64,000 bases of DNA from Cytophagales bacterium (GCA_030446715.1 JAUJMU010000006.1:186001-250000); one strand, 5' to 3'; numbered from the stretch's first letter, positions 55,701-64,000 are shown. Notes: a model not told the origin generated them from the sequence alone. Program-made: numbers and translations.

Positions 55701-58700
55701 TGTACCACTGGCAGTAAGCATACAGGCTGGCTGAGAACAATCAAATTTGGCCACAGTCGCCGTACTTTCAAACCGGCAATTGTTGTTGTCTTCAATGCGC
55801 AGCCAGTAGGTTACAGGATCAAGTCCCGTCAGTTGGTATGGCTCATCTGAAGTGGCTACCAGAAGGAAGTTATCCGCATTACCCCCGCTGACATAGTACT
55901 TGTAAGGGCCGGTACCGCCGGAAGGAGTCATGGTGATGGTACCGTCAAGAGCGTCGCAGGCCGTTTCACCAGTTGTGCTTACAGCCACATTGAAAGTTCC
56001 GTTAGATAAAGTGTAAGACTGTTGTACCACGCATCCGGCCGTATTTCTGACGTACACTGTGTAATTACCGGCACCCAGGCCATTGAAAACACCGGTCGTA
56101 TTGGAAAAGCCGGAACCGTTCAGGCTGTATGCGTAGCTGCCCGCCGGGGTGGCTGTTGCCGTAATACGACCATCATTGGACGAACAGGAACCTGGGTTCG
56201 TGCCGGTCAGGCTTACCGAAAAGCCTGGTTCAGCCGTAACCGTTACCGCAGCGGATTGCGCAGAGCATCCGCCGGTATTGGTCACCACTACGTAGTAATT
56301 GCCTGTAGTCGCAACGGTAAGGCTTTGCCCGACGGCCCTGTCAATGGCAGCACCATCCATGAACCACTGGTTACCGGTGGCCGCACCCGAAGAAAGTACG
56401 GTGCTGCTGCCACCGCATATCGCAGTACCGCCGCTGATGACCGGGGTGGCCGGTTGCAGATTCACCGTTACATCCACCGTGGCAGCATTGGTGCAACCAC
56501 TCACGGTTACGGTTGCTGTATACGTTCCGCTGTGGGCGGAGGTAGCACCGGGGATGGAAACGTTCTGGCCGGTTGCAGTAAAACCATTCGGCCCCGTCCA
56601 GCTATAAGCGGCTCCGGAAATGGGGGAAGCCCTCAGATCCAAAGTACTTCCCTCGCAGACAGGTCCGTTGCCGGAAGCAACCGGAGCGGCCGGGCTTGGA
56701 TTCACAGTAACGGTGATTCTGGCTCTTGTGCTTTCGCAGCCATTCACGGTCTGAGAAACATAAAAATCAACTGTACCCGCAGTAGCCGTTGAGGGCACCG
56801 GAGCCGTGGCCGATCCGGTACCGCCGGTGGCTGAACTGTACCAGAGCAGATTGTTGCCCGTAGCCGTAAGGGCTGAAGAAGCAGCTCCCTGACAGTAAGT
56901 CACATCGGATACTTCCGGGGCGGCGGGTTGAGGCGTTTGCGTAACCGTCGCTGTGTCCGAAGCAGCGGAGCAGTTATTTGCGTTGGTAACTGTGACGGTG
57001 TAGCGGCCGGGCTGGGTGACAGTCAGTGTCTGGCCGGTCGCACTGTCGATCAATGTCCTATCCTTGTACCACTGGTTTCCCGACGAGGCGCCTGAGGTCA
57101 GCAGGGTATTGCCACCGGCGCAGTAGGACAGCAAACCGGTGATGACTGGTTTTGCCGGGCTTGGGTGAATAGTGATGGTAACGGCGGCAGAATTACTTTC
57201 GCAGTCATTCTGCGTCTGGGTAGCATAAAAGGTGTAGGTACCGGCTACCGCATTATCAATGTCTGGAGTGAATGGGTTGCCGGTTCCCAATACCGTGGCC
57301 GAATTATCGTACCAGACTATACCCGTTCCGGTTGCCGAGAGGGAAGGTATCGGCTGACCAGTGCAAATGGGGGCAGGATCACTGGCGGCGGGGGCAGCGG
57401 GAACCGCATTTACCGTTAAAGTAACAGTGGTTTTGGGGCTTTCACAGCCTGCCACCGTTTGGGTTACGTAGTAGATATAGGTGCCGGCAACCGTATTATC
57501 AACAGTGGGGCGGAAAGAGCTGCCGGAGGCAATCTGAAGGTTATTGCCATCGTACCACCTGATGTCAGTGCCGCCGGCTGTCAGCGCGGGAACCGGATTG
57601 CCCGTGCAGATTACCATGTTTGATGCCGCAGGAGCTGCTACGGCCGGTGGCTGGCTGATGGTTACCTCAGCGGTCTGGGTACAGCCATTGGCATCCGTTA
57701 CGGTAACCGTGTAGCTGCCGGCAGTCAAATTTGTTGCAGCAGCAGTGGTCTGGGCGGGTGAAGTGTTCCATCTCAGCGTATGCGGAGCGGTTCCACCCGT
57801 AACAGTTACGGTCGCAGAGCCGTCACTGCCGCCATTGCAGCTTACATCGGTCTTTGCGCTGATGGCTGCGGCCAATGCTGCGGGATCAGTCAGACTGACC
57901 GGAGGCAACGTAGCTTTGCAACCCTTTGAATCCGTTACTTCTACGGTATAGGTACCTGCTGGTAAATTGCTGAAGGCTGAATTTGCACCCGGGGTGCGGC
58001 CGTTAAGGGAATACAGGTAGCCGGGTGTACCGCCCGAGGCGGAGATGGCAATTGATCCGGTTGTACTTCCGGCGCAAAGCGGGTCGGTTTTGGCGGTCAG
58101 GGATATAATCAGCCGGGTCGGCTGGGTGATGGCAACAGCAACCTGATCCAGACAGCCTTTTGAATCCCTGACCCGGACTGTATAGTCTCCGGCCACCAGG
58201 CCGCTGAAAGTGCCGCTGGTGAAATAATCCGTTCCATTGATCGTATACTCGTAATTACTGTTGCCGCCACTGGCTGTTACAGTTATGCCACCAGTAGCAT
58301 CGCCAAAGCAGTTTTCTATATTCGTTTTGGAAACCAGGTTAATTCTTAGTGCTGCGTTGGGTTGTGATACTGTGATAAAACCGGTATTGGCCGGAGCATC
58401 GCAATTACTCTCATCCGCATCAAAAGTCACTACCCGGTAACGCTGGGAGGCAATAAGACCGGTAAATGTATAAGTAGTGGATGCAGTGGGCATCGGGCCC
58501 TGTATATCAATGAATTTGTTCTGGGCAATGTCGTACCGCTGCAGCAGAAAGGAATGAAATCCGCTGGTGCCGGGTACGACTGTAACGGTAATGGTACCAT
58601 CACTGCCTCCCCGGCAGGAAACCGGGGTTGAAGAAGTAGAGTTCGGAGGATAGGAAACGCAGGTCTGGGCTGCGCTTTCCCCTACGGAGAGCAATGCCGC

Positions 58701-58742
58701 AATTACCAGCAGAAATATCTTGAACAGTAAATAATTTCTCAT
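49728..58742 (-). CDS. Giant SprB/Ig-repeat surface protein with T9SS type-B sorting domain
   Basis: A 3004-residue exported protein. Signal peptide MRNYLLFKIFLLVIAALLSV (cleavage after ESAAQ). It has numerous SprB-type repeats (CNGGSDGSATVTVTGGTAPH, LTAGSYTVTVTDANGC) in both halves, alternating with Ig-like modules of the form ICTGQPIPSLSATGTGIVWY. Four tandem 94-residue Ig/PKD-like repeats lie at about 1884-2261. The last 80 residues are a gliding-motility C-terminal (CHU_C) domain: IPNIFTPNGDGVNDTFFIRN, IVNRWGKVIFES, GGDYPDGVYFYTVNI. Family knowledge: such proteins are exported by the type IX system and act as surface adhesins or in gliding. The frame is unbroken over 9 kb. A small SprB-repeat gene lies 44 bp upstream on the same strand. 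Confidence 0.93.
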   Translation of the reverse strand: MRNYLLFKIFLLVIAALLSVGESAAQTCVSYPPNSTSSTPVSCRGGSDGTITVTVVPGTSGFHSFLLQRYDIAQNKFIDIQGPMPTASTTYTFTGLIASQRYRVVTFDADESNCDAPANTGFITVSQPNAALRINLVSKTNIENCFGDATGGITVTASGGNSNYEYTINGTDYFTSGTFSGLVAGDYTVRVRDSKGCLDQVAVAITQPTRLIISLTAKTDPLCAGSTTGSIAISASGGTPGYLYSLNGRTPGANSAFSNLPAGTYTVEVTDSKGCKATLPPVSLTDPAALAAAISAKTDVSCNGGSDGSATVTVTGGTAPHTLRWNTSPAQTTAAATNLTAGSYTVTVTDANGCTQTAEVTISQPPAVAAPAASNMVICTGNPVPALTAGGTDIRWYDGNNLQIASGSSFRPTVDNTVAGTYIYYVTQTVAGCESPKTTVTLTVNAVPAAPAASDPAPICTGQPIPSLSATGTGIVWYDNSATVLGTGNPFTPDIDNAVAGTYTFYATQTQNDCESNSAAVTITIHPSPAKPVITGLLSYCAGGNTLLTSGASSGNQWYKDRTLIDSATGQTLTVTQPGRYTVTVTNANNCSAASDTATVTQTPQPAAPEVSDVTYCQGAASSALTATGNNLLWYSSATGGTGSATAPVPSTATAGTVDFYVSQTVNGCESTRARITVTVNPSPAAPVASGNGPVCEGSTLDLRASPISGAAYSWTGPNGFTATGQNVSIPGATSAHSGTYTATVTVSGCTNAATVDVTVNLQPATPVISGGTAICGGSSTVLSSGAATGNQWFMDGAAIDRAVGQSLTVATTGNYYVVVTNTGGCSAQSAAVTVTAEPGFSVSLTGTNPGSCSSNDGRITATATPAGSYAYSLNGSGFSNTTGVFNGLGAGNYTVYVRNTAGCVVQQSYTLSNGTFNVAVSTTGETACDALDGTITMTPSGGTGPYKYYVSGGNADNFLLVATSDEPYQLTGLDPVTYWLRIEDNNNCRFESTATVAKFDCSQPACMLTASGTQSNPTCSDPDGGSITLTAGGGTASYAYSLDGVTFQSSNVLIGLSAGTYNQVTVRDAAGCTQVLSFTLTAPAAPAAPAATSPAPVCAGSPVPQLTATGSGLKWYSDAALTTQVGIGSPFTPSLNNTVAGTTTFYVTQTVNGCESRAASVTVTFTAPPDFNVSKTDPSACSSANGSITVSGVTGGDGSYRYSLNGTTYQGGNTFTGLGGGNYTVYVRSTDGCVASRSVSLAAPGGFTAMVTSSNETGCDMSDGIITVSGLPGAANTYTYYLNGEDNGAGINNNLFSGLIPGTYTVLVKDLDDCTFTAPATVGTDCVTGCSVNASVSALVNPSCNGSADGRLTVSATGGSGVYGYSRGGVTFQSSAAFTGLPAGDYTITVRDRNNLTCQVVLSGIALSNPPAVSASVSATDPTCVNNNGSLTVKATGGDGNYSYSIDGGATFSSSNVFGNLPAGTYTVAVKDGKNCTISLDPVTLNAGAGLTASVSGTNPTGCSTSDGTITISSVTGGTGPYSYSLNGVVYQSGSTFSNLGGGSYTIYIRDAKGCQTARTQTLTAPEGITASTSWTAETACNAADGSVTVTNVSGAAGPFQYFINGIADPDGNGIFPGLAPATYTIRVVAANNCEYTTSVTVGTACTTTPVCNLTAGSSKTDPTCADPDGGSITVTPSGGTAPYSYAFNSTTFVAGTGSFTNLPAGDYNITIKDANDCTFTLNTITLVAPSVPAAPLASNPAAVCAGSAIPALTADGTDIKWYDENNVQVATGSSFTPALDNTAAGNYTFSATQTVNGCESSRTTVTLTVNAAPAAPAVADAAYCQGTPAAALTADGSNLLWYSISTGGTGSSTAPVPSTASVGTTEYYVSQTVSGCESTRARLAVTVNGNQAASVSITADQTSVCPGTPVTFTATATNGGTAPAYQWRVNGTNVAGATGAVFTSSTLSNNDVVTVVMTASGNTACITGSPATSNAVTIAVTNSLAASVSITADQTSICPGTPVTFTATATNGGTAPVYQWRINGAAVAGTVNSTFTSSTLNNNDVVTVVMTAGGNNIGCITGSPATSNAVAMTVSSNLTASVSITADQTSVCPGTPVTFTATATNGGTAPAYQWRVNGTNVAGATGVTFSSSTLANNDRISVLMTVGGTGTGCISGSPATSNVITMSVSSSLTASVSITADQNNVCAGTPVTFTATATNGGTAPVYQWRVNGTGVSGATGTVFTSSTLNNNDVVSVVMTAGGDNTNCVTGSPAASNVISMVIKPTTDPSCGCNLSIASTTVNARCQGDDNGEIMLFVISGGSGSYEYRIGDTPYKDSPDFRGLAAGTYTLTVRDKVKDCNASTLVTIGTNFIIERLVITRTPANRCGGTGSIDFTEISGTGTPYQVSIDGGATYHEWPAGRLFPNLNPATYPVVIMDASGCTYNTPIEITGIPSVSLAAAASKQPGSCSAADGEITLTVTGGTAPFQYSVNNGPVAANASGKIGQLAPGDYVITVKDASGCEATATLSLAVDPINFTVDAGEATCGNPTVTVKAVLPATADVTRYRFSINGSTFQASPEFRNVAPGIYTMHVRLNNGTAACPATKEFAVNGVTAISYRVSQLNIGCEGGEKGSITVSEITGGTTANSRTEYGISIDNGVSFRYTGSNTITFTDLAPGSYKVVLEYGNGCRTPAQDVLISSGGIPFTVKTTPSTCGSPNGTAEAEVLNNTAGKRYFYSINNTNFFETTLFVNLQPGEYRMYIRENASDVCPNILPFMIPGPDSVKFDMKRQGCNNLVLTNIRGGQPPYRVSIDGGNTFVSGNLFTSSFTVSNLRDGDYVVVIADNQNCLTLPANVRIGNTLTARIRATLSMADEPTGEIQVLDIRGGNGPYEVSLNGADWSLVKDNTIPYDTTIRNQPIGLYNVYIRDANGCVKVYNTEVKESRFLIPNIFTPNGDGVNDTFFIRNLPPSTIVRIVNRWGKVIFESANYQNDWKGGDYPDGVYFYTVNIAGGGTFTGWVQIWR
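51960..53090 (-). repeat. Four long tandem repeats inside the adhesin gene
   Basis: Units of about 280 bp encode SITADQTSVCPGTPVTFTAT, GGTAPAYQWRVNGT and ITGSPATSN in four successive copies. Positions 52366-52499 and 52927-53060 are identical over 134 bp, two units apart, while the intervening unit differs at many bases. This indicates recent copying or unequal recombination between units. Confidence 0.9.
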
Positions 58743-58786
58743 ATTACCGGAATAATTTTCTCGATCAGTAGGTGTAAGCGTTTATG

Positions 58787-59332
58787 TTACCTCAGCCTGA
58801 CAGCCAGTGAAGTGGTGCATCCATTGGCGTCCACGGCGTCTACCATGTACCTCCCTCTGGACAGCCCCCTGAAAGCGCTGGTTGATTGCTGGTATCTTTT
58901 GATATTGTTCAGATCAGTAAAATCGGAAAGGAAAAAAGTGTAGGGTGCGCTGCCTCCCGTTACCTGCACCTCAATGAGCCCGTTTTTTGCGCCTTCAGCC
59001 GGAATGACGATCTGCTTCTTTTCCAGCGTGCCTGATGTACGGTTGCCGACCATTAACTCGGCTGCCTGCACATTTCCCTTTGCATCAGTGACCTTTACCT
59101 TGTATGATCCGGCATTCAGTTCGCTGATATCTTTGGTAGTGGCACCATTGCTCCACTCAAACCGGTATGGCGGTGTACCGTTTACCTGCAGCCGGATTGC
59201 TCCGTCAACTCCTCCGTTGCAGCTGGCGTGGGTGACCACTGGTTTTACCGTCAGCTGCGCCCTTGCTTCAGTAGCCTGCAGCCAGATCAGCAGTGCGCAG
59301 ATGGGGGTAATTATTGTATAGATCGTCTTCAT
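58787..59332 (-). CDS. Small secreted SprB-repeat protein
   Basis: A 181-residue protein with a signal peptide (MKTIYTIITPICALLIWLQA, cleavage near ARAQ). Its first SprB-type repeat is THASCNGGVDGAIRLQVNGT, then RFEWSNGATTKDISELNAGS. A second, partial repeat is AKNGLIEVQVTGGSAPYTFF, with RGLSRGRYMVDAVDANGCTT at the end. It has no T9SS sorting domain. It stands 44 bp upstream of the giant adhesin gene on the same strand, so both are likely in one transcript. It may assemble with or assist the adhesin, which is inference from position and shared repeat type. Confidence 0.85.
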   Translation of the reverse strand: MKTIYTIITPICALLIWLQATEARAQLTVKPVVTHASCNGGVDGAIRLQVNGTPPYRFEWSNGATTKDISELNAGSYKVKVTDAKGNVQAAELMVGNRTSGTLEKKQIVIPAEGAKNGLIEVQVTGGSAPYTFFLSDFTDLNNIKRYQQSTSAFRGLSRGRYMVDAVDANGCTTSLAVRLR

Positions 59333-59868
59333 AATGCTTTTTGATTGCCTGGGTTATAAAAGATGGCCGTGCAAGGGCCAGCCGTTACACTGGTAATGTT
59401 TGTAGTTTAAAAACCAATTATTATCCGGTTCGCCGGGCCGTAAAGCATTCTGGTACTGCCGGGCTTTATGATTCCCGTTGTTGTTTGCCGCTTTTCTGCG
59501 ACTGCCTCTGCCCTTCGGCCAGCACCATTCGCGCTGCTGCTGCCTTCGTAATACCCCAAAACCGGCTGATTTGTCAAACTGAAGGGGTAGGCCATTGCTT
59601 CCATTATTCTTTTTCTGTTTTTTAAATTTACTCTGGTCCCTTTGGGTATGCGGAATGGAAGTATTGGCTTTAATTACCCATGTAGTGAAAAATTCCAATT
59701 GTGGGTTTAATCCGGGTTACCTTTGCAGAAAGAGAGGGATTCACGGGATTTTCTGCCCTGGACGCAAGCCATTATCATTCACCCGTCCGCGGTCCGGTGT
59801 ATGAGGGCACTGCGGGGCAGGGGATTCTATCCGGCCTCCCCTGCGTTTTTACTTCAGGCATATTTTGA
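59333..59868. other. Intergenic region between SprB-repeat gene and aconitase
   Basis: About 540 bp between divergent genes. It contains minus-strand frames of 65 and 114 codons that I do not support as genes. No terminator or repeat stands out. Confidence 0.4.
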
Positions 59869-59876
59869 TAATTTTG
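59869..59876 (+). promoter_or_regulatory. Candidate -7 box of the aconitase gene
   Basis: TAATTTTG matches TAnnTTTG exactly, 48 bases before the aconitase ATG; the -33 region lacks a clear TTG. Confidence 0.4.
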
Positions 59877-59923
59877 CCCGGCACGATTTTTTACCAGTAT
59901 AAATCAGTTAAATCCAAACAGAT

Positions 59924-62191
59924 ATGGCTTTTGATATAGAAATGATCAGGGCAGTGTATACCCGGATGGGTGAAAGGGTGGCCGCTGCCCGTCAGGTAGT
60001 GGGCAAGCCCCTGACACTCTCCGAAAAAATACTGTACTCCCACCTTTACCAGGGCAACGCTGACCAGGCTATCGGCCGGGGAAAGACGTACGTTGATTTT
60101 GCGCCTGACCGGGTGGCCATGCAGGATGCTACCGCCCAGATGGCGCTCCTCCAGTTTATGTCCGCCGGCAAACCAAAAGTGGCCGTGCCTTCTACGGTTC
60201 ACTGCGACCACCTGATCCAGGCCAAAATCGGTGCTGAGCAGGATCTGAATACGGCTATGAGCCAAAACAAGGAAGTATATGACTTTCTGGCCTCCGTATC
60301 CAATAAATACGGAATTGGTTTCTGGAAGCCCGGTGCAGGTATCATCCACCAGGTAGTGCTGGAAAACTATGCCTTCCCCGGCGGCATGATGATCGGTACG
60401 GATTCCCACACGCCCAATGCGGGTGGCCTCGGCATGATTGCCATTGGCGTAGGCGGTGCTGATGCCGTGGACGTAATGGCCGGTATGGCGTGGGAACTGA
60501 AATTCCCGAAGCTGATCGGAGTAAAACTGACGGGCCGACTCAGCGGATGGACGGCTGCTAAAGACGTAATCCTGAAAGTGGCCGGCATTCTGACCGTAAA
60601 AGGCGGTACCGGCTACATTGTAGAGTACTTCGGGGAGGGTGCCGAAAGTCTCTCCTGCACGGGTAAGGCTACGATCTGTAACATGGGTGCCGAAATCGGT
60701 GCAACCACGTCCGTATTTGAGTACGACGACAAGATGAAAGCTTATCTGGAAGGCACCGAACGGGCTGATATAGCCGCTCTGGCCGATCAGGTGAGAGAGC
60801 ATCTGCGGGCCGATCCTGAAGTATACACCAATCCGGAACTATACTATGATCAGGTCATTGAAATCAACCTGTCGGAACTGGAACCCCACGTAAACGGACC
60901 CTTTACGCCCGATGCAGCCTGGCCGATTTCCAAATTTGCGCAGGCGGTTAAAGAACACGGCTGGCCGGAAAAACTGGAAGTAGGACTCATCGGTTCCTGC
61001 ACCAACTCTTCTTACGAGGACATTACGCGGGCTGCCTCCATTGCCGGACAGGCCGTATCCAAAAACCTGAAGGTAAGGTCCGAGTTTACCATTACGCCCG
61101 GCTCCGAACTGGTTCGCTACACCACGGAAAGAGACGGTCTGCTGAAAACTTTCGATGAGATGGGCGGCGTGGTACTGGCCAATGCCTGCGGTCCCTGCAT
61201 TGGTCAGTGGGCCCGCCATTCGGATGATCCGACCCGTAAGAACTCTATTATTACGTCCTTCAACCGCAACTTCGCCAAGCGCAATGACGGCAACCCGAAT
61301 ACGCATGCCTTTGTGGCTTCTCCCGAAATCGTGACTGCTTTTGCCATTGCCGGTGATCTGACCTTCAATCCGCTGACGGATACGCTGGTCAATGAATCCG
61401 GGCAGGCAGTAAGGCTGGATGAACCAAAGGGAATTGAACTACCGGTGAATGGATTTGCGGTGGAAGACGCCGGTTACCAGGCACCCGCCGTGGATGGCAG
61501 CAAGGTAGCAGTTGCCGTTGATCCGCTCTCCGACCGCCTGCAGCTGCTGGAGCCCTTTGCACCGTGGGAAGGCACCGACCTGATGGGGCTGCGGCTGCTG
61601 ATCAAAGCCAAAGGCAAGTGTACCACCGACCACATTTCAATGGCGGGTCCGTGGCTGAAGTACCGCGGTCACCTGGACAATATTTCCAACAACATGCTGA
61701 TCGGTGCCCTTAACGCCTTCAACGACAAAGCCAATTATGTAAAAAACCAGCTCACCGGCACCTATGACGAGGTACCCAAAGTGCAGCGGGCTTACAAAGC
61801 GATGCAGGTGGGTTCGGTAGTGGTGGGTGACGAAAACTACGGCGAAGGTTCTTCGCGCGAACACGCCGCCATGGAACCCCGCCACCTTGGCGTGCGGGTG
61901 ATTCTGGTAAAATCTTTTGCCCGTATTCACGAAACCAACCTTAAGAAGCAGGGCATGCTTGCCATCACTTTTGTCGACCCCACGGATTACGATAAGGTAA
62001 TGGAAGACGACACAATAGACGTGATGGGGCTGACCACCTTTGCTCCCGGGCAACAGTTAACCGTCGTGCTCAACCACATTGACGGCTCCAAAGACCTTAT
62101 TCCGGTGAATCACACGTATAATCAAGGGCAGATCGAATGGTTCAAGGCCGGTTCGGCACTGAATCTGATCGGCCAGAAGGAGAAAAAATAA
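59924..62191 (+). CDS. acn: Aconitate hydratase
   Basis: Isomerises citrate to isocitrate in the citric acid cycle using a 4Fe-4S cluster. The 755-residue length suits the mitochondrial-type aconitases of Bacteroidota. Cluster ligands lie in [10 protein letters not shown] (near residue 363) and [10 protein letters not shown] (near 423-426). Other signatures are [32 protein letters not shown] and the swivel-domain [20 protein letters not shown]. It is monocistronic, with a strong terminator after it. Confidence 0.97.
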   Translation: MAFDIEMIRAVYTRMGERVAAARQVVGKPLTLSEKILYSHLYQGNADQAIGRGKTYVDFAPDRVAMQDATAQMALLQFMSAGKPKVAVPSTVHCDHLIQAKIGAEQDLNTAMSQNKEVYDFLASVSNKYGIGFWKPGAGIIHQVVLENYAFPGGMMIGTDSHTPNAGGLGMIAIGVGGADAVDVMAGMAWELKFPKLIGVKLTGRLSGWTAAKDVILKVAGILTVKGGTGYIVEYFGEGAESLSCTGKATICNMGAEIGATTSVFEYDDKMKAYLEGTERADIAALADQVREHLRADPEVYTNPELYYDQVIEINLSELEPHVNGPFTPDAAWPISKFAQAVKEHGWPEKLEVGLIGSCTNSSYEDITRAASIAGQAVSKNLKVRSEFTITPGSELVRYTTERDGLLKTFDEMGGVVLANACGPCIGQWARHSDDPTRKNSIITSFNRNFAKRNDGNPNTHAFVASPEIVTAFAIAGDLTFNPLTDTLVNESGQAVRLDEPKGIELPVNGFAVEDAGYQAPAVDGSKVAVAVDPLSDRLQLLEPFAPWEGTDLMGLRLLIKAKGKCTTDHISMAGPWLKYRGHLDNISNNMLIGALNAFNDKANYVKNQLTGTYDEVPKVQRAYKAMQVGSVVVGDENYGEGSSREHAAMEPRHLGVRVILVKSFARIHETNLKKQGMLAITFVDPTDYDKVMEDDTIDVMGLTTFAPGQQLTVVLNHIDGSKDLIPVNHTYNQGQIEWFKAGSALNLIGQKEKK

Positions 62192-62219
62192 CGGCACTCC
62201 GGTGCTTTATTACATAACG

Positions 62220-62253
62220 GAAAGGTTTGCTCGTGAGCAAACCTTTCTTTTTT
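62220..62253 (+). terminator. Terminator of the aconitase gene
   Basis: GAAAGGTTTGCTC and GAGCAAACCTTTC form a perfect 13-bp stem with a 2-base loop, followed by a T-run on the plus strand. Confidence 0.9.
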
Positions 62254-62311
62254 CGCAATGAAACCGGTCCGCTGCCGTTTTTAGCAGGATGCTTCATACC
62301 AGCCAGTCAGC

Positions 62312-63010
62312 ATGAGAATCAGACTTTTATTTTTTGCCATCTGCCTGCTCACGGGGCTTTTGCCGGCACCGGCACAATACTTGCCTTCGTGCCAGTCATT
62401 CTGGGAGCCGAAATCACCGGAATTGTTTTCGGCCAGACTCAGGCAGCGTAACTTCGGGGCAATTCTGGGGGTTCAGCGGGGCAAATACACCTTTATTGAG
62501 TTCGGCGCCGAACACCACTGGCGGACCATCAGCCTCAAAAATCCGCGTATTTACGCCCTTTCAGCCAATGCAGCCTACAACTTCGGCCACAACGTACTGG
62601 GTTACAATGCTACCTTCTGGATGAAAAGAGGCCGGGTAAATCTTACCTACGGCCTGAATGCCGCCTATTTCACTGACTTTACCCATGCCCGGTACGGTGG
62701 CGGCCCGGTGGTGGGCTTTCGTCTGCTGGGTTTTCACCTGAATACCGGCTATAATTTTATGGCCGGCAACAACACCGAAGATCAGGGCCTGACCAAAGTG
62801 AACCCGTTGTACATTTCGCTGCGGTATTACTTCCCGGTCAGCAATGATTTCAACTGGGATAAGAAAAGAAAAGACAACGACAGGGAAGACAAAGTAAAGG
62901 ACAAGGAAAAAGCAAAAAAGAAGAAGACTAAAGAGAAAGCAAAACGCAAAAAGAAAAAGGCGAAAGCAAAGTCGAAAAAACCAAAGAGAAGGAAAAGGCG
63001 AAGCAGTTAA
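62312..63010 (+). CDS. Hypothetical outer-membrane barrel protein with lysine-rich tail
   Basis: A 232-residue protein with a signal peptide (MRIRLLFFAICLLTGLLPAP, cleavage near AQ). The next 150 residues have a beta-barrel pattern (RNFGAILGVQRGKYTFIEFG, ALSANAAYNFGHNVLGYNAT, VGFRLLGFHLNTGYNFMAG, PLYISLRYYFPVSN). The last 50 residues are almost entirely Lys, Arg and acidic residues (KDKEKAKKKKTKEKAKRKKK), ending RRKRRSS. I recognise no named family. The tail lies in A-rich DNA and may be an expanded low-complexity stretch. The DUF748-like protein at 40037 has a similar basic tail. Confidence 0.75.
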   Translation: MRIRLLFFAICLLTGLLPAPAQYLPSCQSFWEPKSPELFSARLRQRNFGAILGVQRGKYTFIEFGAEHHWRTISLKNPRIYALSANAAYNFGHNVLGYNATFWMKRGRVNLTYGLNAAYFTDFTHARYGGGPVVGFRLLGFHLNTGYNFMAGNNTEDQGLTKVNPLYISLRYYFPVSNDFNWDKKRKDNDREDKVKDKEKAKKKKTKEKAKRKKKKAKAKSKKPKRRKRRSS

Positions 63011-63455
63011 GCGCCTGGAGTCGAGGAGTAATATTTCTTCATGTAGGATTAGGTGTTTATACTGTAAGTAGTTCGGAATATATACGCAGGAAACTACCGG
63101 CCGGATTACCCTCTTAAAAAATATTTTTTCAAGATGAAATTAAACGATTTACGGGCGCAGTGCAAGCAACTCAGGCTTTTACAAATAGTAACAATTATAA
63201 ACCCACATTCAGTTAAAAAAACCGGGTGGATTCCGTCCTTCACAACCCTAAAACCGGTTAGGTAGTGCTTCTGCAAAAGGATCTCCCTACATGAGTAACC
63301 GCCAATTGAACTTATCAAACTGCCCTTGCTGCCAGATTTAAGAACATTCCCCTGTTCAAGTTCAGACAGAAGGGGCTTTTTTATCAATTTTCACATCTTT
63401 CCGGTTCTGTTTTTCACTGGTAAACCTGGAACAGGATGAGTTGGTATTGTCTTAC
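63011..63455. other. 445-bp region without a supported gene
   Basis: A 43-codon plus-strand frame (ATG at 63134, MKLNDLRAQCKQLRLLQIV) and a 93-codon minus-strand frame (63387-63106) are present, but neither has a family likeness or clear upstream signals. The DNA is AT-rich. An imperfect GCCCTTGC/AGAAGGGGC-type inverted match with a T-run (63365-63385) might be a terminator. Confidence 0.3.
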
Positions 63456-63929
63456 CTAGTTTAGGCTCTGATCATACTGACTTATCATCTGCAACTCTTC
63501 CGCCCAGTTTTTGAGCAAAGACGTGTTCTTCCTCACGTAAGCATTCAGTTTATCTGACTGCCTGGTGAAAACATATAAGTTGGCCAGGTCATAAAATATT
63601 AATTTGAACTCAGTAAATACCAAAGCCCGGTAAGGCAGCGGGTTATTGAGGTTGGAGATAAACAATTTCAATTCTCCGGCAGCAATAGCGTATATCCTTT
63701 CCGCCTCGCTGGCTTGTCCATTCTTCAACAGGGCGTTCGCTGCTACCCGGCTGCACAAACAATATTCCTGAACTGCGTCAATATTTTCCGCTGAAAGGAT
63801 GAGTACCTGCCGCAGGTTTCTGCCTGCTTCTGCCCAGACCTCAGTATAAAGCTCACAAGCCTGCGGATACTGCTTCTGGCTGAAAGCCTTATTCCCTTTT
63901 TTAATAATTTCTATCCATTCGTATCCCAT
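63456..63929 (-). CDS. TPR-like helical protein of unknown function
   Basis: A 157-residue soluble protein. The first 45 residues form a tetratricopeptide-like helix pair (IIKKGNKAFSQKQYPQACEL then YTEVWAEAGR). The next helices (AVQEYCLCSRVAANALLKNG, ASEAERIYAIAAGELKLFIS, ALVFTEFKLIFYDLANLYVF) continue the pattern. There is no signal peptide. I do not recognise a specific family; a protein-interaction role is likely from the fold. Nothing in the context tells its partner. Confidence 0.7.
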   Translation of the reverse strand: MGYEWIEIIKKGNKAFSQKQYPQACELYTEVWAEAGRNLRQVLILSAENIDAVQEYCLCSRVAANALLKNGQASEAERIYAIAAGELKLFISNLNNPLPYRALVFTEFKLIFYDLANLYVFTRQSDKLNAYVRKNTSLLKNWAEELQMISQYDQSLN

Positions 63930-64000
63930 AATATTAGGCTGTGTCTGATGAATCGAGTTTAAGGTAGAATCGGATGAAAGCCAGTTTGATCATCGAAAGG

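Noticed and set aside
59354-59698. 65- and 114-codon minus-strand frames upstream of the SprB-repeat gene
   Set aside because: Low-complexity composition, overlapping each other in different frames, and no recognisable domain.
63106-63387. 93-codon minus-strand frame
   Set aside because: No family likeness, odd composition and no promoter or ribosome-binding signal; the 43-codon plus-strand frame at 63134 is no better supported.
63930-64000. Possible gene start at the right edge (ATG at 63974)
   Set aside because: Only nine codons are visible and there is no supporting signal.

Overview
This window reads as a chromosomal segment of a Bacteroidota bacterium, most likely a Cytophagales-type free-living species. 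The signs are two SusC/SusD (TonB-dependent transporter plus lipoprotein) pairs, a 3004-residue SprB/Ig-repeat surface protein ending in a gliding-motility/T9SS type-B sorting domain, Bacteroidota-type lipoprotein signals, and several sites matching the TAnnTTTG -7 promoter box. No species is assigned.

Layout. Positions 1-5783 look like the right end of an integrated mobile element that runs off the left edge. It carries a phage-like structural gene, unknown cargo, a decayed IS701-type insertion sequence, a PIN-type toxin-antitoxin pair and a tyrosine recombinase lying beside the 3' end of tRNA-Leu(UAA). Next come tRNA-Gly(GCC), mutS (two frameshifts), SusD/SusC pair 1 (SusC heavily frameshifted), and SusD/SusC pair 2 (SusC intact). 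A secreted M28 peptidase, a GNAT acetyltransferase and a complete oxidative pentose-phosphate cluster (gntK, pgl, zwf, gnd, rpiB) follow. Then come the conserved prkA-yeaH-spoVR stress module, a LuxR-type response regulator, a second M28 peptidase, a PAS histidine kinase, envelope proteins and a secreted alpha/beta-hydrolase. After these lie a DUF748-like protein, an oxygenase-chrA pair, two ferritin-like proteins with twin-arginine motifs, an Rpn/PD-(D/E)XK nuclease, a two-gene membrane/His-Met-rich operon, the giant adhesin with a small SprB partner, aconitase, a barrel protein with a lysine-rich tail, and a TPR-like protein.

Sequence quality matters for reading this window. At least eight genes need one-base frame corrections, often in short homopolymers. 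Between about 10.6 and 14.4 kb these are dense and often compensate one another while the protein sequence stays recognisable. That pattern points to consensus error more than to gene decay, although a broken mutS would also predict homopolymer indels. Long genes elsewhere, including the 9-kb adhesin gene, are intact.

Intergenic DNA is rich in repeats: a 20-bp palindrome in three copies (two of them part of perfect 45-bp inverted repeats around pgl), a roughly 250-bp element with inverted ends, a cluster of palindromes near 39.7-40.0 kb, and inverted repeats in both spacers of the prkA-yeaH-spoVR operon. I found no CRISPR array and no rRNA. The parts I could not assign that deserve most attention are the 433-residue cargo protein (1180-2481) and the membrane/His-Met-rich pair (46.5-49.5 kb).
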